From Amantichitinum ursilacus (GTDB lineage: Bacteria > Pseudomonadota > Gammaproteobacteria > Burkholderiales > Chitinibacteraceae), in contig NZ_LAQT01000009.1 in NCBI RefSeq assembly GCF_001294205.1, forward strand, positions 124,001-188,000: a stretch of 64,000 nucleotides of DNA. Reading direction: 5' to 3'. How positions within the stretch are numbered: position 1 is the stretch's first letter; the number at the start of each line of letters is the position of its first letter. This document shows positions 33,750 through 43,051 of the stretch, one piece after another. Both the position numbers and the translations under genes were made by a program. The notes under the pieces were generated by a model. The model searched no databases, had not been told where the DNA came from, and saw only the letters and a list, made by a program, of their open reading frames with translations.

Positions 33750-35891
33750 ATGGATAACCGCCTGCTGGACGTCTCGATCGGCCTGGTGCTGGTGTTTGCG
33801 CTGACCAGTTTGCTGGCGTCCATCCTGCTGGGGCTGTTGCAAAACGTGCTGAAATCGCGCGGCAAAGTGCTGACCCAGGCGGTGTCGTCGATGTTTGGCG
33901 ATGACGACAAACTGGCGCAAATGTTCTATTGCCTGCCGCTGATACGCACGCTGTATCGCAATGACCGGCATCCATCCTATCTGGAGCCCGATCTGTTTTG
34001 CAGCGCCTTGTTTGATCTGCTGGGACGACACGTGCCCGAAGCCAACCTGGTGCGCGGTAACGGGACGCCACAAGACTTTGTGGTGCGACTGAGTACGGTG
34101 CTGGCGCAGAAGTTTCCCGAGCAAGCCAGCGGTCTGGGCGCGGCCACCGGCCTGGTGGCGCTGGGGGGTACGTTGCAGACGCTGGCGGCGGGCGCGGCTG
34201 ACTGGCCAGCCTTTGAAACCCGCATCACGCAGTGGTTTACCGCCACCACCGACCGCGCCAGTGGCTGGTTTACCCGGCAATCACAAATCTGGTTGTTTGG
34301 CATTGGCTTTGTGCTGGCGCTGGCGATGAATATCAACCCGATCCGCATCGGCGAAGCGCTGTGGCGCGATCCGGTATTGCGTGCGGCGATGGTGGAATCG
34401 GCGCGTTCCATCACGCAGGAAAACACGGCGCTGGTGCAAGCAGCAGCGGTGGCCTCAGCCGCTGCGGCGGCAGAAAAGCTGAACGAGAAGCCAGCCCCGC
34501 AGGCTGCGAGCAAACCGGCTGATGGCAGCGCGTTTTCAGACAAGCAATTCAACGCCTTGCGCGCGCTGTTGCGCCAGGATGATGGCAGCAGCGGCGTGGC
34601 CTTGCAGTTGATGATCGGCGCGGCGCATTTAAAAGCGGCGGTCGACGCCGAGCGTGATGCGCGCAAGATGCCTGTGCATGCGGACGGCATGCTGGAGCAA
34701 CTGGCCGCCATCACCGACCGGCAACTGGCCGACCTGGGCAACCGCGCCAAAGCCGCCGCGCAACATAAAGGCACCGGCACCGCTGCAGATATCGGCATTG
34801 CCGCGGCCGACCAACTGGCGCTGATCGAACAAGGCATTGCCAACGAACGCTATCTGGATGGTCTGACGCGTGCGCCCAAGGCGGTGGCCAGCGCGCCGGT
34901 CACTGCGCCATCCAGTGCGCCCGCTGTGGATTGCAGTGGCGTGGTGGCCGCTGCGGCGTATGTGGGCGACAAGGTTTATCACGCCGATGCCGCCAGCGAC
35001 GTGGCGCGCGCCAATCCGCAGACCGAAGATTTGAGCTGGGCTGCGGGCAAATTGTGCGCGCTGGGCATTCCGATGGGCTGGCAAACCAATCCGCCCGCGC
35101 CACCCTGGACGCCGCAACCCACGCAAGCGTTGTTCTATTGGGTGGCGATGATTGCGGGGTTTTTGATTGCCGCGGCGGCCTGCACGTTGGGTGCGCAGTT
35201 CTGGTTTGATCTGCTGACCAAACTGGTGAATATGCGCGGTTCGGGCAACAAGCCTGTGGAAGGCGCGGACGCGAGCAAACCGGTGACCACGGCCAGTAGT
35301 GGCCAGGTGGGCGGCGTGTACGCCAGTCCCGCTCCGGCCGCGCGCGCCGCGGGGCAGCAGGGGGGTGAACAACTGGGGCAACATGTGGGCGAAGTGTTGG
35401 GGCGTGCGGTCGCCGGGGCGGTGTTGACGCCTGCGCCAACGCCCGTCGAAACGCCCGCGCCCGCACCTGCGGTGGTCCCGGTCGGCGTGCCCGTCGCGGG
35501 CGGCGACGTGGTCAGCTATGCGCCACCGGCCGCCGAGCCCGATGCCGCGCTCGACCCCACGCCGTCATTGCCGTCCGACCCCGCACCCAAGCCTTCGCCC
35601 ACACCCGCGTTGCTGTTGCCACCCGCAGCCGCTGTCATCGCCGCGATCACGTCACTGACCCCTGCGCCGTCGCAGCTGTGGCTGAACGTAGTGGAGGAAA
35701 CGCTGACCGCCGATTCGGTGAAAGTGGAGGCAGTGCAACTGGCGCTGGGCATGGCCAAGGGCGCGGCCAGCGGCATCCTCGACGGCGCAACCCGCGAAGC
35801 GATCCGCGCCTGGCATCTGGCCAACAACCGTGGCAGTTCCACCGAGCTATCGGTGCTGGATCTGGTCACCTTGCTGGGGCGCTGGCCCTGA
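33750..35891 (+). CDS. Membrane protein with Pro-rich tail and peptidoglycan-binding-like C-terminus
   Basis: This 713-residue protein has membrane segments near residues 8-30, about 178-195 and about 465-490 (FYWVAMIAGFLIAAAACTLGAQFWFDLL). Residues 35-170 are cytoplasmic-looking (VLKSRGKVLTQAVSSMFGDD). A long Ala/Lys-rich region follows, and after the last helix a Pro-rich stretch (PAPTPVETPAPAPAVVPVG) leads to a domain near residues 645-700. That domain (VKVEAVQLALGMAKGAASGILDGATREAIRAWHLANN) resembles PG_binding_1, the domain that binds peptidoglycan. I do not recognise the whole protein. Together with the lipoprotein and the hydrolase it suggests an envelope-spanning module. Confidence 0.72.
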   Translation: MDNRLLDVSIGLVLVFALTSLLASILLGLLQNVLKSRGKVLTQAVSSMFGDDDKLAQMFYCLPLIRTLYRNDRHPSYLEPDLFCSALFDLLGRHVPEANLVRGNGTPQDFVVRLSTVLAQKFPEQASGLGAATGLVALGGTLQTLAAGAADWPAFETRITQWFTATTDRASGWFTRQSQIWLFGIGFVLALAMNINPIRIGEALWRDPVLRAAMVESARSITQENTALVQAAAVASAAAAAEKLNEKPAPQAASKPADGSAFSDKQFNALRALLRQDDGSSGVALQLMIGAAHLKAAVDAERDARKMPVHADGMLEQLAAITDRQLADLGNRAKAAAQHKGTGTAADIGIAAADQLALIEQGIANERYLDGLTRAPKAVASAPVTAPSSAPAVDCSGVVAAAAYVGDKVYHADAASDVARANPQTEDLSWAAGKLCALGIPMGWQTNPPAPPWTPQPTQALFYWVAMIAGFLIAAAACTLGAQFWFDLLTKLVNMRGSGNKPVEGADASKPVTTASSGQVGGVYASPAPAARAAGQQGGEQLGQHVGEVLGRAVAGAVLTPAPTPVETPAPAPAVVPVGVPVAGGDVVSYAPPAAEPDAALDPTPSLPSDPAPKPSPTPALLLPPAAAVIAAITSLTPAPSQLWLNVVEETLTADSVKVEAVQLALGMAKGAASGILDGATREAIRAWHLANNRGSSTELSVLDLVTLLGRWP

Positions 35892-36272
35892 TGTTGGGGT
35901 GAGGTGCTGATGATGCGACGGTGGGCGAGTGTGTCTGGATGGTCGCAGGGACGGCTGCGGCTGGAGGGCGCCATTGCTTTGTGGGTGTCAATTTCTATAT
36001 GCAATTCATCGCTTAATGAACCTTTATGCTAATTAAGATAATATGCAATTGGCATTGGGCGGTGTTGTCTGTCTTTTTGATATTTTATTTAGATGATTTC
36101 GATTTTTAAGATCGATCAACTTATCGCGGGTATTCAATTGTCAGCCTGAAAAAACCAGGGCATATTTGCGCGGATCAATCGCTGGAATAATTAATGCCGG
36201 ATAATTATCAATTATCCATATTAATTGTTTTGGCTTTCCGAAAATAAATCGCGCGTGGGCACGGGTTGGATC
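35892..36272. other. AT-rich promoter region upstream of vgrG
   Basis: This 381-bp region turns strongly AT-rich from about 35990 to 36240 (for example ATATTTTATTTAGATGATTT) between G+C-rich neighbours. No gene was seen. It is the likely promoter and silencing region for the VgrG/effector operon. Confidence 0.5.
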
Positions 36273-38744
36273 ATGGCAATTCAGGCGTATCACCTTCGCA
36301 TTCCTGGGCTTGCAAGCGCTAGCCCGCTGTCGGTTAGTACGGTTCTGATCAAGGAACAGATCGGCAAGCCGTATGAGGCGGAGCTAACCGTGACCACCTC
36401 CGGCGCGCTTGACCTGCTGGCGGCATTGGACCAGACCGCTATTTTCGCAGTAACGCCGGTGCCAGAGAACGGCCTGTCCGCCTTGCGCAGCGCGCCTTCC
36501 ACCATTGCCCAGCCCGTCCGCCAATGGGCGGGTGTGGTACGCAATATCAAGCGGCTGGGCAGCTCGCGCGACGAATTTAGCTATCAAATCCGCATTGCTC
36601 CGCGCGTGGCACGACTGCAGCAATGTGTGGATACCCGGCTGTACCAGAATCTGGATATTCCTGGCGTTATCGAAGCCGTATTGCGCAATGATCTTGGCTT
36701 TAAAGGTGATGACTTTGTCATTAAAACCACCCGGCCGTATCCGGTGCTGGAACATATCACCCGCTGGCAGGAAGACGGCTTGAGGTTTATTTCGAGATTA
36801 TGCGAAACGTGCGGCTTGTCGTTTTATTTCCAACAGACGCAAGACAAGGAAGTGATCGTTTTTATTGACGATCAATCCAGCTATCTGCAACCGCTGGGCG
36901 TGCAGTTATACCGGCCCGAAGCCGGGCTGGAAAGTGGCTGGAATGAAGCGGTGCTGGAATTGACCGTGAGCGCTATCCCGATCATCGGCCAGCATCAATT
37001 GCACGATTACAATTATCGCAATTCAACCGGTGCGGATTTGCAGGGCAGTAAATCCAGCGCCAGCCAGGTGGGTCAAATCGGCCACGCTTATCGCTACGGC
37101 GCGGCGCATCACAAGGACGCTGCGCAAGGCAAAGCGGCCGCGCAGCTCGATTATGAGATTGCGCTAGCCGGGCAGATCATCGCTGAGGGCGTTAGCACCG
37201 TACTGGCGTTTGCCCCGGCGCAGATCTTTCGCACTGACCCGCCCGACCCGCAGGCCGAATGGGGCTGGGTGATTACCGCGGTCACACACCAGGCCAGCCG
37301 CAACGCGGCATGGAGCAACCGCTTTAATGCGATTCCGGCCGAGCGCATCATCCGGCTGCCGCGCGACACCGCCAAGCCCACCATCAGCGGCACCATCCCC
37401 GCACGCATTACCAGTCCCAGCAAATACAGCAATGCGTACTTGAGCGAAGACGGGCTGTATCGCGTCGCGTATTTATTCGACGCCGATTACCGCAACGGCC
37501 ACTGGCCGCCTGCGGGCAGTAGCCGCTTGATGCGGTTGGCGCGGCCCTATGCGGGCGATACCTACGGCTTTCATATGCCACTGATTGATGGCACGGAAGT
37601 GCAAGTGGCCTTTCAGAATGGCGATATCGACCGGCCCTATATCGCCTACGCTATGCACGATCAGAGCAAGCCGGACCACGTTACCCAGCGTAACCACACG
37701 CGCAACGTCATCCGCACGCCCAGTAATAACAAAATCCGCCTGGAAGACAAAGACGCCGCGCAGCACATCAAGATCGCCAGCGAATACGGCAAAAGCCAGT
37801 TGAATCTCGGGCACCTGGTCGATGCGCAACGCGAGCAACGTGGGGACGGGTTTGAACTGCGCAGCGATGGTTGGGGTGCACTGCGGGCGGGGAAAGGGGT
37901 GTTGGTCAGTGCATACGCTCAGAGCCGGGCCAAAGGTAAGCAGCTGGAGATGGACGCGCTGGTGAGCGAGTTGCAGCAGGCGCTGCAATTGGCCGAAGCG
38001 CTGCGCGATGCCGCGAGCACCGCGACCGCCGATGCCGCTGAGACCGAAACCCAGCGACAGTTGCTGCACGAGTCGCTCAAGGGACTGCAGCAGCCTGGCG
38101 TATTGATCGGTGCGCCTGCTGGTGTCGCCATTGCCACACCCCAATCGGTGCAACTGAGCGCGGGCGAAAACCTGATGCTGACGGCCGCTCGGCATGCCGA
38201 CTTGAGTGTAATCAAGAAGTTGACGGTCGCCGCAGGCGACGCCATCAGCCTGTTTGCGCAAAAGAGCGGCATCAAGCTGTTTGCCAGCCAGGGCAAGGTT
38301 GATATCCAGGCGCAACACGGCGCGATGAATCTGCAGGCCCAACAGAACCTGAACCTCACCAGCACTAGCGGCAAGGTGGTGATCACCGGCAAAGAAGAAA
38401 TTCTGCTCAATGCAGGCGGGGCTTATATCCGGATCAAGGACGGCAACATCGAACTGGGCGGCCCCGGCGATCTGCTGATCAAGACTTTCAGTGTTAACAA
38501 GCAGGGCGCGAACAGTTTGAGCCAGAGCTTTAACAGCTTGCCTTTGGCTACCTACGACCAGGAAATTGCCATCCTCAACCCCAGCGGCAAGCCCGTGCCC
38601 CACCAAGCCTTCGAGCTGGTGCGCGAAGATGGCACGCGGATTACGGGCGTCACCGATGCGCTGGGCAATACCGGCATTCAGAAAACAGATGCGGGCGTTG
38701 GCCGATACCGGCTGAACGTGCTGGATGGAGGCCAGAATGGCTGA
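36273..38744 (+). CDS. tssI: Type VI secretion tip protein VgrG with C-terminal Ig/transthyretin-like domain
   Basis: This 823-residue spike forms the trimeric tip of the T6SS needle. I start at the ATG at 36273 (MAIQAYHLRIPGLASASPLSV). The gp27-like part carries ARLQQCVDTRLYQNLDIPGVIEAVL and WQEDGLRFISRLCETCGLSFYF, then the OB-fold/gp5 segment (YRVAYLFDADYRNGHWPPAGSSRLMRLARPYAG). Next is a DUF2345-type beta-helix (LSAGENLMLTAARHADLS...LQAQQNLNLTSTSGKVVITG) and finally a separate beta domain (KPVPHQAFELVREDGTRITGVTDALGNTGIQK). That last domain is a transthyretin/Ig-like fold of the kind used in enteroaggregative E. coli VgrG to bind the Tle1 effector. The stop overlaps the lipase gene by 8 bp, implying co-translation with the cargo. 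Confidence 0.95.
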   Translation: MAIQAYHLRIPGLASASPLSVSTVLIKEQIGKPYEAELTVTTSGALDLLAALDQTAIFAVTPVPENGLSALRSAPSTIAQPVRQWAGVVRNIKRLGSSRDEFSYQIRIAPRVARLQQCVDTRLYQNLDIPGVIEAVLRNDLGFKGDDFVIKTTRPYPVLEHITRWQEDGLRFISRLCETCGLSFYFQQTQDKEVIVFIDDQSSYLQPLGVQLYRPEAGLESGWNEAVLELTVSAIPIIGQHQLHDYNYRNSTGADLQGSKSSASQVGQIGHAYRYGAAHHKDAAQGKAAAQLDYEIALAGQIIAEGVSTVLAFAPAQIFRTDPPDPQAEWGWVITAVTHQASRNAAWSNRFNAIPAERIIRLPRDTAKPTISGTIPARITSPSKYSNAYLSEDGLYRVAYLFDADYRNGHWPPAGSSRLMRLARPYAGDTYGFHMPLIDGTEVQVAFQNGDIDRPYIAYAMHDQSKPDHVTQRNHTRNVIRTPSNNKIRLEDKDAAQHIKIASEYGKSQLNLGHLVDAQREQRGDGFELRSDGWGALRAGKGVLVSAYAQSRAKGKQLEMDALVSELQQALQLAEALRDAASTATADAAETETQRQLLHESLKGLQQPGVLIGAPAGVAIATPQSVQLSAGENLMLTAARHADLSVIKKLTVAAGDAISLFAQKSGIKLFASQGKVDIQAQHGAMNLQAQQNLNLTSTSGKVVITGKEEILLNAGGAYIRIKDGNIELGGPGDLLIKTFSVNKQGANSLSQSFNSLPLATYDQEIAILNPSGKPVPHQAFELVREDGTRITGVTDALGNTGIQKTDAGVGRYRLNVLDGGQNG

Positions 38745-40530
38745 GGTCAAATCGATTGCCGAGCAATACCATGTGCTGGAAACGCGTTACAACGAGGATG
38801 GACAGCCCACTGTCACAGCCACCTTTACCCCGACCGCAGATACTAAACGCTGCGCAATGGTGGTTAAAACCAGCGTGATTCCCGTGCTGTTTGTGCCCGG
38901 CATCATGGGCAGCAATCTCAACTACGTCGACAAGGACGGCAATACGCAAGAGGCTTGGGGGCCACCCAATAACATCGTCAGCGGCTTCGGGCAGGTGCTC
39001 AATTTCTGGGCCGCGCTAAGCGCGGCGGATCGGGCCGAGCGACTTAACCCCTACAGCACCAGCGTTAAATGGGACGGGCCCGTGGAGGCCGTGCCGAATA
39101 CCTTCGGTGATGTCGACGACGCGCAGGGCGGCTACACGCTGAACGGAAAAAAGCTGGCGCTAAAGCGTGGCTGGGGGTCGGTACATAAGGACAGCTACGG
39201 CGCTTTTCTGGTGAAGCTGCAATCCCTGCTCGACCAGATGTGTTTTGAGACATCCGAAGAGCCGTGGAAGTCTTTGCTGGCATTGCGCCCCGAACGATCC
39301 GCGAAGGCCGGGCAGGCCGAATCCGCGGATATCAGCCCGGTGACGCCCGCGGAGCTGGACCATGCGCGTGATTTTCACTATCCGGTTTATGCGTGTGGGT
39401 ACAACTGGATTCATAGCAATCGAAACTCCGCCAACGGCTATGAAACTGGGCCTGATGCCGGGGTTAGTGCGCTCTCGGATCAAGTCGACAGAATCCTGGC
39501 TGATGTCCGCACTCACCGGGATAAGGAGTGCAAACAGGTAATTCTGGTTACTCATTCAATGGGCGGCCTGGTCGCGCGAGCGTACGCCAAGGCGCATCCC
39601 GACAAGATTCTTGGCATCGTGCACGGCGTCATGCCCGCCACCGGGGCACCCGCAACCTACAAACGAGTGCGTGCCGGTTTCGGCGGCGAAGGCGGCGGCA
39701 TCGAGGGGTGGGGCACTTCGAAAATCCTGGGCCCCGACGCCGACCGGGCGGCACCGCCCATTTTGAATTCGGAAGGGGCGTTGCAACTGCTGCCATGGCC
39801 GGACTATGGCGCGGGCATCGACGCTGAACACATCGGGAGCAACCCGCCATTAGCACAATGGTTACAGGTGCGCCGCAAGGGCCAGACCACGCCCATCTTT
39901 GCACCTGGTCGCGACGAAGTGCTGATGGGCGCCAACTGGTTCAGCCTGCTGCCATCCGACATCCGAAACGAATACGTCGGCCGGGATAGCGGAGTGATTC
40001 GCAACAAGCGCGTGACTCCATCGGATGAACGGGAAATGGCCTTGCGTAGGGCGCGAGGGATCACTGAGAAGCCAGAGGACGATCGGGTGGCGCTGCGAGG
40101 TCGCCTAAAGCGCGTGACGTTGTTTCAGTCGAAATACGCAGCTTTCTATCTGGAGGGCAAAACCTACTCGTTTTATGGCAGCGACCCCGCACAGCGCTCT
40201 TGGTGGGCCCACATCTGGGAAGGTGATTTCCCCGTTGGGGTTACAGCGGCCGATGTAAGCGCCGCCGTGCTCAAAAACGACGACGGTGAGGGCAAGGTGA
40301 CAATCACGTTGGCAAACGGCCAGGACGTTTTGCTACAAATCGGCGCGGCGACTGAGCCGGGTGATGGAACTGTGCCTGCTCCGTCGGGCATGGGGCCATT
40401 TATTGCGGGCGTTCCCAGCTTCACCCACAGCGGTTATGACCACCAAAACGCCTACATCGCAGTAAATCAATTTGGATTGCAAAGTGCTTTGTTCGGCATC
40501 GTCAAATTTGCCCAACTGAGGAAGGGCTGA
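38737..40530 (+). CDS. T6SS phospholipase effector (Tle family, alpha/beta hydrolase)
   Basis: This 597-residue effector starts at the ATG at 38737, inside the end of vgrG. The hydrolase core has PVLFVPGIMGSNL (oxyanion side), the nucleophile elbow THSMGGLVARAY with Ser274, Asp543 in GDGTVPAP, and a late His (His564 or His569 in FTHSGYDHQNAY). This layout matches the T6SS Tle lipases, and from memory it is closest to Tle4. Target phospholipids are expected in the periplasm of rival cells. There is no signal peptide, as expected for VgrG-loaded cargo. It is followed at once by two immunity paralogues. Which Tle family it belongs to would need alignment. Confidence 0.85.
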   Translation: MAEVKSIAEQYHVLETRYNEDGQPTVTATFTPTADTKRCAMVVKTSVIPVLFVPGIMGSNLNYVDKDGNTQEAWGPPNNIVSGFGQVLNFWAALSAADRAERLNPYSTSVKWDGPVEAVPNTFGDVDDAQGGYTLNGKKLALKRGWGSVHKDSYGAFLVKLQSLLDQMCFETSEEPWKSLLALRPERSAKAGQAESADISPVTPAELDHARDFHYPVYACGYNWIHSNRNSANGYETGPDAGVSALSDQVDRILADVRTHRDKECKQVILVTHSMGGLVARAYAKAHPDKILGIVHGVMPATGAPATYKRVRAGFGGEGGGIEGWGTSKILGPDADRAAPPILNSEGALQLLPWPDYGAGIDAEHIGSNPPLAQWLQVRRKGQTTPIFAPGRDEVLMGANWFSLLPSDIRNEYVGRDSGVIRNKRVTPSDEREMALRRARGITEKPEDDRVALRGRLKRVTLFQSKYAAFYLEGKTYSFYGSDPAQRSWWAHIWEGDFPVGVTAADVSAAVLKNDDGEGKVTITLANGQDVLLQIGAATEPGDGTVPAPSGMGPFIAGVPSFTHSGYDHQNAYIAVNQFGLQSALFGIVKFAQLRKG

Positions 40531-40532
40531 TC

Positions 40533-41639
40533 GTGCGCTACCGCTTCGCACTGACTTTTTTTGCTTCTGTACTACATGTTTGTAGTTTTGCCGATGTGCC
40601 TCCCGGAAAACCTCCCATGCTTATCTTTGATCGCGCTTTTTGCTTCGGCTATCACCAGATTGCGGTGTCAGCTGATGCGACCTTGAATGTTGGTCAGCCC
40701 GTAACGTACGATAACTTTGTAATTTCGACGCACCCCAATGCGGGGAGGCCGGGTTACCAAAGGCTGATCAAGGAAAAAGAGAATTTTTATGCAGCGCCGG
40801 GTGTAGATGGGCAACTCACTCGCGACTCGCGGGAGCTTTTCGCGGGGGCCCATTCAGTCGTCATCGGACAGGCCCCCATTCCTGAAGACAAGATATACGA
40901 CACGCCTCGCGCGATACGTAAGGAAATGGGCGGCGACGACTACTACAGCACGATGTTTCTATATCCCGGTCCAGCCTCCACTCCTGACCAGTATCGTAAT
41001 CAATTTGTAGTCTGGCGGATTGATGACAGCATGTTCCTGCTCAAGTTTGGTGAGGATGAAACCACCCGACTGAACACGCTGTACCAGAACCAGACCGCAC
41101 TGCTCAAACGCTTCCGCCCGCGTGGTGACTTTGAGGTCCCGGGTCCCGATCAGCACGGCGTATGTATCGACGACGGATTCATCGCTGATGCCAATGACGG
41201 CAAAGGCGAGCATTTCTTCAAAACGCCATTCGCGTCGGCGACCTTTCCAACGCTGCCGGGTGTGCGACTGCATGTCTCGGTCAATGTCGGTTCGGTCCGG
41301 GAAGGCGATTATCTGTTTGATCGAAAGCCGCCCGGTTTTGTGGTGGCGCTGTTCGATGCATTCAAGCTTCGTACGCTGCGCAAGGCAGAACGCAATATCA
41401 ATGGCGTGGCGGGCCAGGAGTTGTTAACCGCGTGGAAAAGCGAGGTCGGTGAACAGTTCCTGTTTGTCTGGGAGTCCACCGAAAATCCGCGGTTGGCCGT
41501 GCGCATGGAGTGGGGCAAGCAACAAGGTGCCCCAGAAAGGCAGACCGCTTCGCCGCTCAACGAGAAAGACGCGCTCGCAGTCTGGGATGCATTGTTGCCG
41601 ACCTTGAAACGGCGTCCTGTACAGGGGGCAGCCTTGTGA
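40533..41639 (+). CDS. T6SS lipase immunity protein (Tli4-like), copy 1
   Basis: This 368-residue exported protein starts with a GTG and a signal peptide (MRYRFALTFFASVLHVCSFA), so it should protect the periplasm, where the lipase acts. Characteristic sequence includes FDRAFCFGYHQIAVSADAT and YQNQTALLKRFRPRGDFEVPG. Cys-Phe-Gly-Tyr-His near the start is shared with its paralogue. It starts 2 bp after the effector stop. The 3' two-thirds are nearly identical in DNA to copy 2, while the 5' third is clearly diverged. The Tli4 family label is from memory; the immunity role follows from position and export. Confidence 0.8.
   Translation: MRYRFALTFFASVLHVCSFADVPPGKPPMLIFDRAFCFGYHQIAVSADATLNVGQPVTYDNFVISTHPNAGRPGYQRLIKEKENFYAAPGVDGQLTRDSRELFAGAHSVVIGQAPIPEDKIYDTPRAIRKEMGGDDYYSTMFLYPGPASTPDQYRNQFVVWRIDDSMFLLKFGEDETTRLNTLYQNQTALLKRFRPRGDFEVPGPDQHGVCIDDGFIADANDGKGEHFFKTPFASATFPTLPGVRLHVSVNVGSVREGDYLFDRKPPGFVVALFDAFKLRTLRKAERNINGVAGQELLTAWKSEVGEQFLFVWESTENPRLAVRMEWGKQQGAPERQTASPLNEKDALAVWDALLPTLKRRPVQGAAL
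41051..41639 (+). repeat. Direct repeat of immunity-gene 3' part (unit 1; unit 2 at 42142-42730)
   Basis: These 589 bp recur at 42142-42730 with roughly 95 % identity by eye, both ending at the stop codon. Differences are mostly silent third-position changes. Upstream of the units the two genes diverge strongly, the pattern expected from duplication followed by gene conversion of the 3' part. Confidence 0.88.
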
Positions 41640-42730
41640 ACATTCGTTCGCTTCCCTTCGGCCTTCTGACTTTGATCATGCTGGTGGGTGGGCATCACGT
41701 ATGCGCAAACCCCGCTGTGCAAGACCTGAATCGTACTTTCTGCTTCGGCTATCACCAGATGGCGGTGCCCTCAGGTTCGACATCGAAAGTGGGTCAGCCG
41801 GTTACATATGACAGCTTCGCAGTCACTACCCATCCGTTTGCAGGACAGTCAGGCTATCGGCGGTTGATAAAAAAAGAGGAGCAGTTTTACGCTCCGCCGG
41901 GTAAATCCGGCCAAGTCACTAGAGACTCGCGTGAGCTGTTTACCGGAGCTCATTCCGTGGTAGTTGCGCAATCCATCAGTCCTGGGAACACCTTGGGTTT
42001 AAAAATCCGTGAACAAATGGGCGGCGATAATTACTACAGCACCATGTTCTTGTACCCCGGACCAGCCGCCACGCCTGACCAATATCGCAACCAGTTCGTG
42101 GTGTGGCAGATCGAGGGCAGCAGGTTCCTGGTCAAAATCGGTGAGGATGAAGCCACCCGACTGAACACGCTGTACCAGAACCAGACCGCACTGCTCAAAC
42201 GCTTTCGCCCGCGTGGTGACTTTGAGGTCCCGGGTCCCGATCAGCACGGCGTATGCATCGACGACGGATTCATCGCCGATGCCAATGACGGCAAAGGCGA
42301 ACATTTCTTCAAAACGCCATTCGCGTCGGCGACCTTTCCAACGCTGCCGGGCGTGCGACTGCATGTCTCGGTCAATGTCGGTTCGGTCCGGGAAGGCGAT
42401 TATCTGTTTGATCGAAAGCCGCCCGGTTTTGTAGTGGCGCTGTTCGATGCATTCAAGCCTCGTACGCTGCGCAAGGCTGAACGCAATATCAATGGCGTGG
42501 CGGGCCAGGAGTTGTTAACCGCGTGGAAAAGCGAGGTCGGCGAGCAGTTCCTGTTTGTCTGGGAGTCCACTGAAAACCCGCGGTTGGCGGTGCGTATGGA
42601 ATGGGGCAAGCAACAAGGTGCCCCAGAGACACAGACTGCTTCGCCGCTCAAAGAGGAAGACGCGCTCGCAGTCTGGGATGCATTGTTGCCGACTCTAAAA
42701 CGTCGACCCGTGCAGGGAGCCGTCCTGTGA
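41636..42730 (+). CDS. T6SS lipase immunity protein (Tli4-like), copy 2
   Basis: This 364-residue paralogue of the preceding gene starts at a GTG (41636) that overlaps the upstream stop (GTGA). The signal peptide is MNIRSLPFGLLTLIMLVGGHHVCA; the mature part begins NPAVQDLNRTFCFGYHQMAV. The C-terminal two-thirds align almost residue for residue with copy 1; the N-terminal third shares the pattern but many residues differ. Two adapted immunity proteins for one effector may widen protection against related lipases of other strains. It is followed at once by the PAAR gene. Confidence 0.8.
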   Translation: MNIRSLPFGLLTLIMLVGGHHVCANPAVQDLNRTFCFGYHQMAVPSGSTSKVGQPVTYDSFAVTTHPFAGQSGYRRLIKKEEQFYAPPGKSGQVTRDSRELFTGAHSVVVAQSISPGNTLGLKIREQMGGDNYYSTMFLYPGPAATPDQYRNQFVVWQIEGSRFLVKIGEDEATRLNTLYQNQTALLKRFRPRGDFEVPGPDQHGVCIDDGFIADANDGKGEHFFKTPFASATFPTLPGVRLHVSVNVGSVREGDYLFDRKPPGFVVALFDAFKPRTLRKAERNINGVAGQELLTAWKSEVGEQFLFVWESTENPRLAVRMEWGKQQGAPETQTASPLKEEDALAVWDALLPTLKRRPVQGAVL

Positions 42731-42786
42731 ACCCGAAGGCCATTCGCTACCCCATTTCCAGCTTTAACCCGCGCACGAGGGATGCA

Positions 42787-43047
42787 ATGCGTGGCGTAAT
42801 TCGTTTACACGACAAAACCGATCACGGCGGTGAGGTCATTTCTGCCAGTTCTACTATGGTCGTCGATAACCAGCCTGTCGCCCTGGTGGGTGATCAGGTC
42901 AGTTGCCCTAAAAAAGGCCATGGCGTGACTCAAATTCTGCCCGGGATGGGCACCATGATGTCGGATGGGCAACAAGTGGCGCTGGATGGCTTTAAAGCCG
43001 GGTGCGGTTGTAGTTTGTTATCCAGCACAAGCGGTTGGGGGGAATAA
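42787..43047 (+). CDS. PAAR-domain protein, VgrG tip
   Basis: The 86-residue product starts at the ATG at 42787 (MRGVIRLHDKTDHGGEVISA), with GAGGG just upstream; the frame extends 5' to a GTG at 42727 that overlaps the immunity stop. PAAR-type features are GGxVISASSTMVVDNQPVALVGDQVSCPKKGHG and the end VALDGFKAGCGCSLLSS. PAAR proteins cap the VgrG trimer with a zinc-bound cone and carry effectors. Position after the immunity genes is typical for VgrG-effector-PAAR islands. A short extra N-terminus is possible if the GTG is used. Confidence 0.85.
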   Translation: MRGVIRLHDKTDHGGEVISASSTMVVDNQPVALVGDQVSCPKKGHGVTQILPGMGTMMSDGQQVALDGFKAGCGCSLLSSTSGWGE

Positions 43048-43051
43048 CGCG

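Noticed and set aside
37473-38750. Minus-strand frame opposite vgrG
   Set aside because: It is a mirror of vgrG coding; no start context or recognisable domain.
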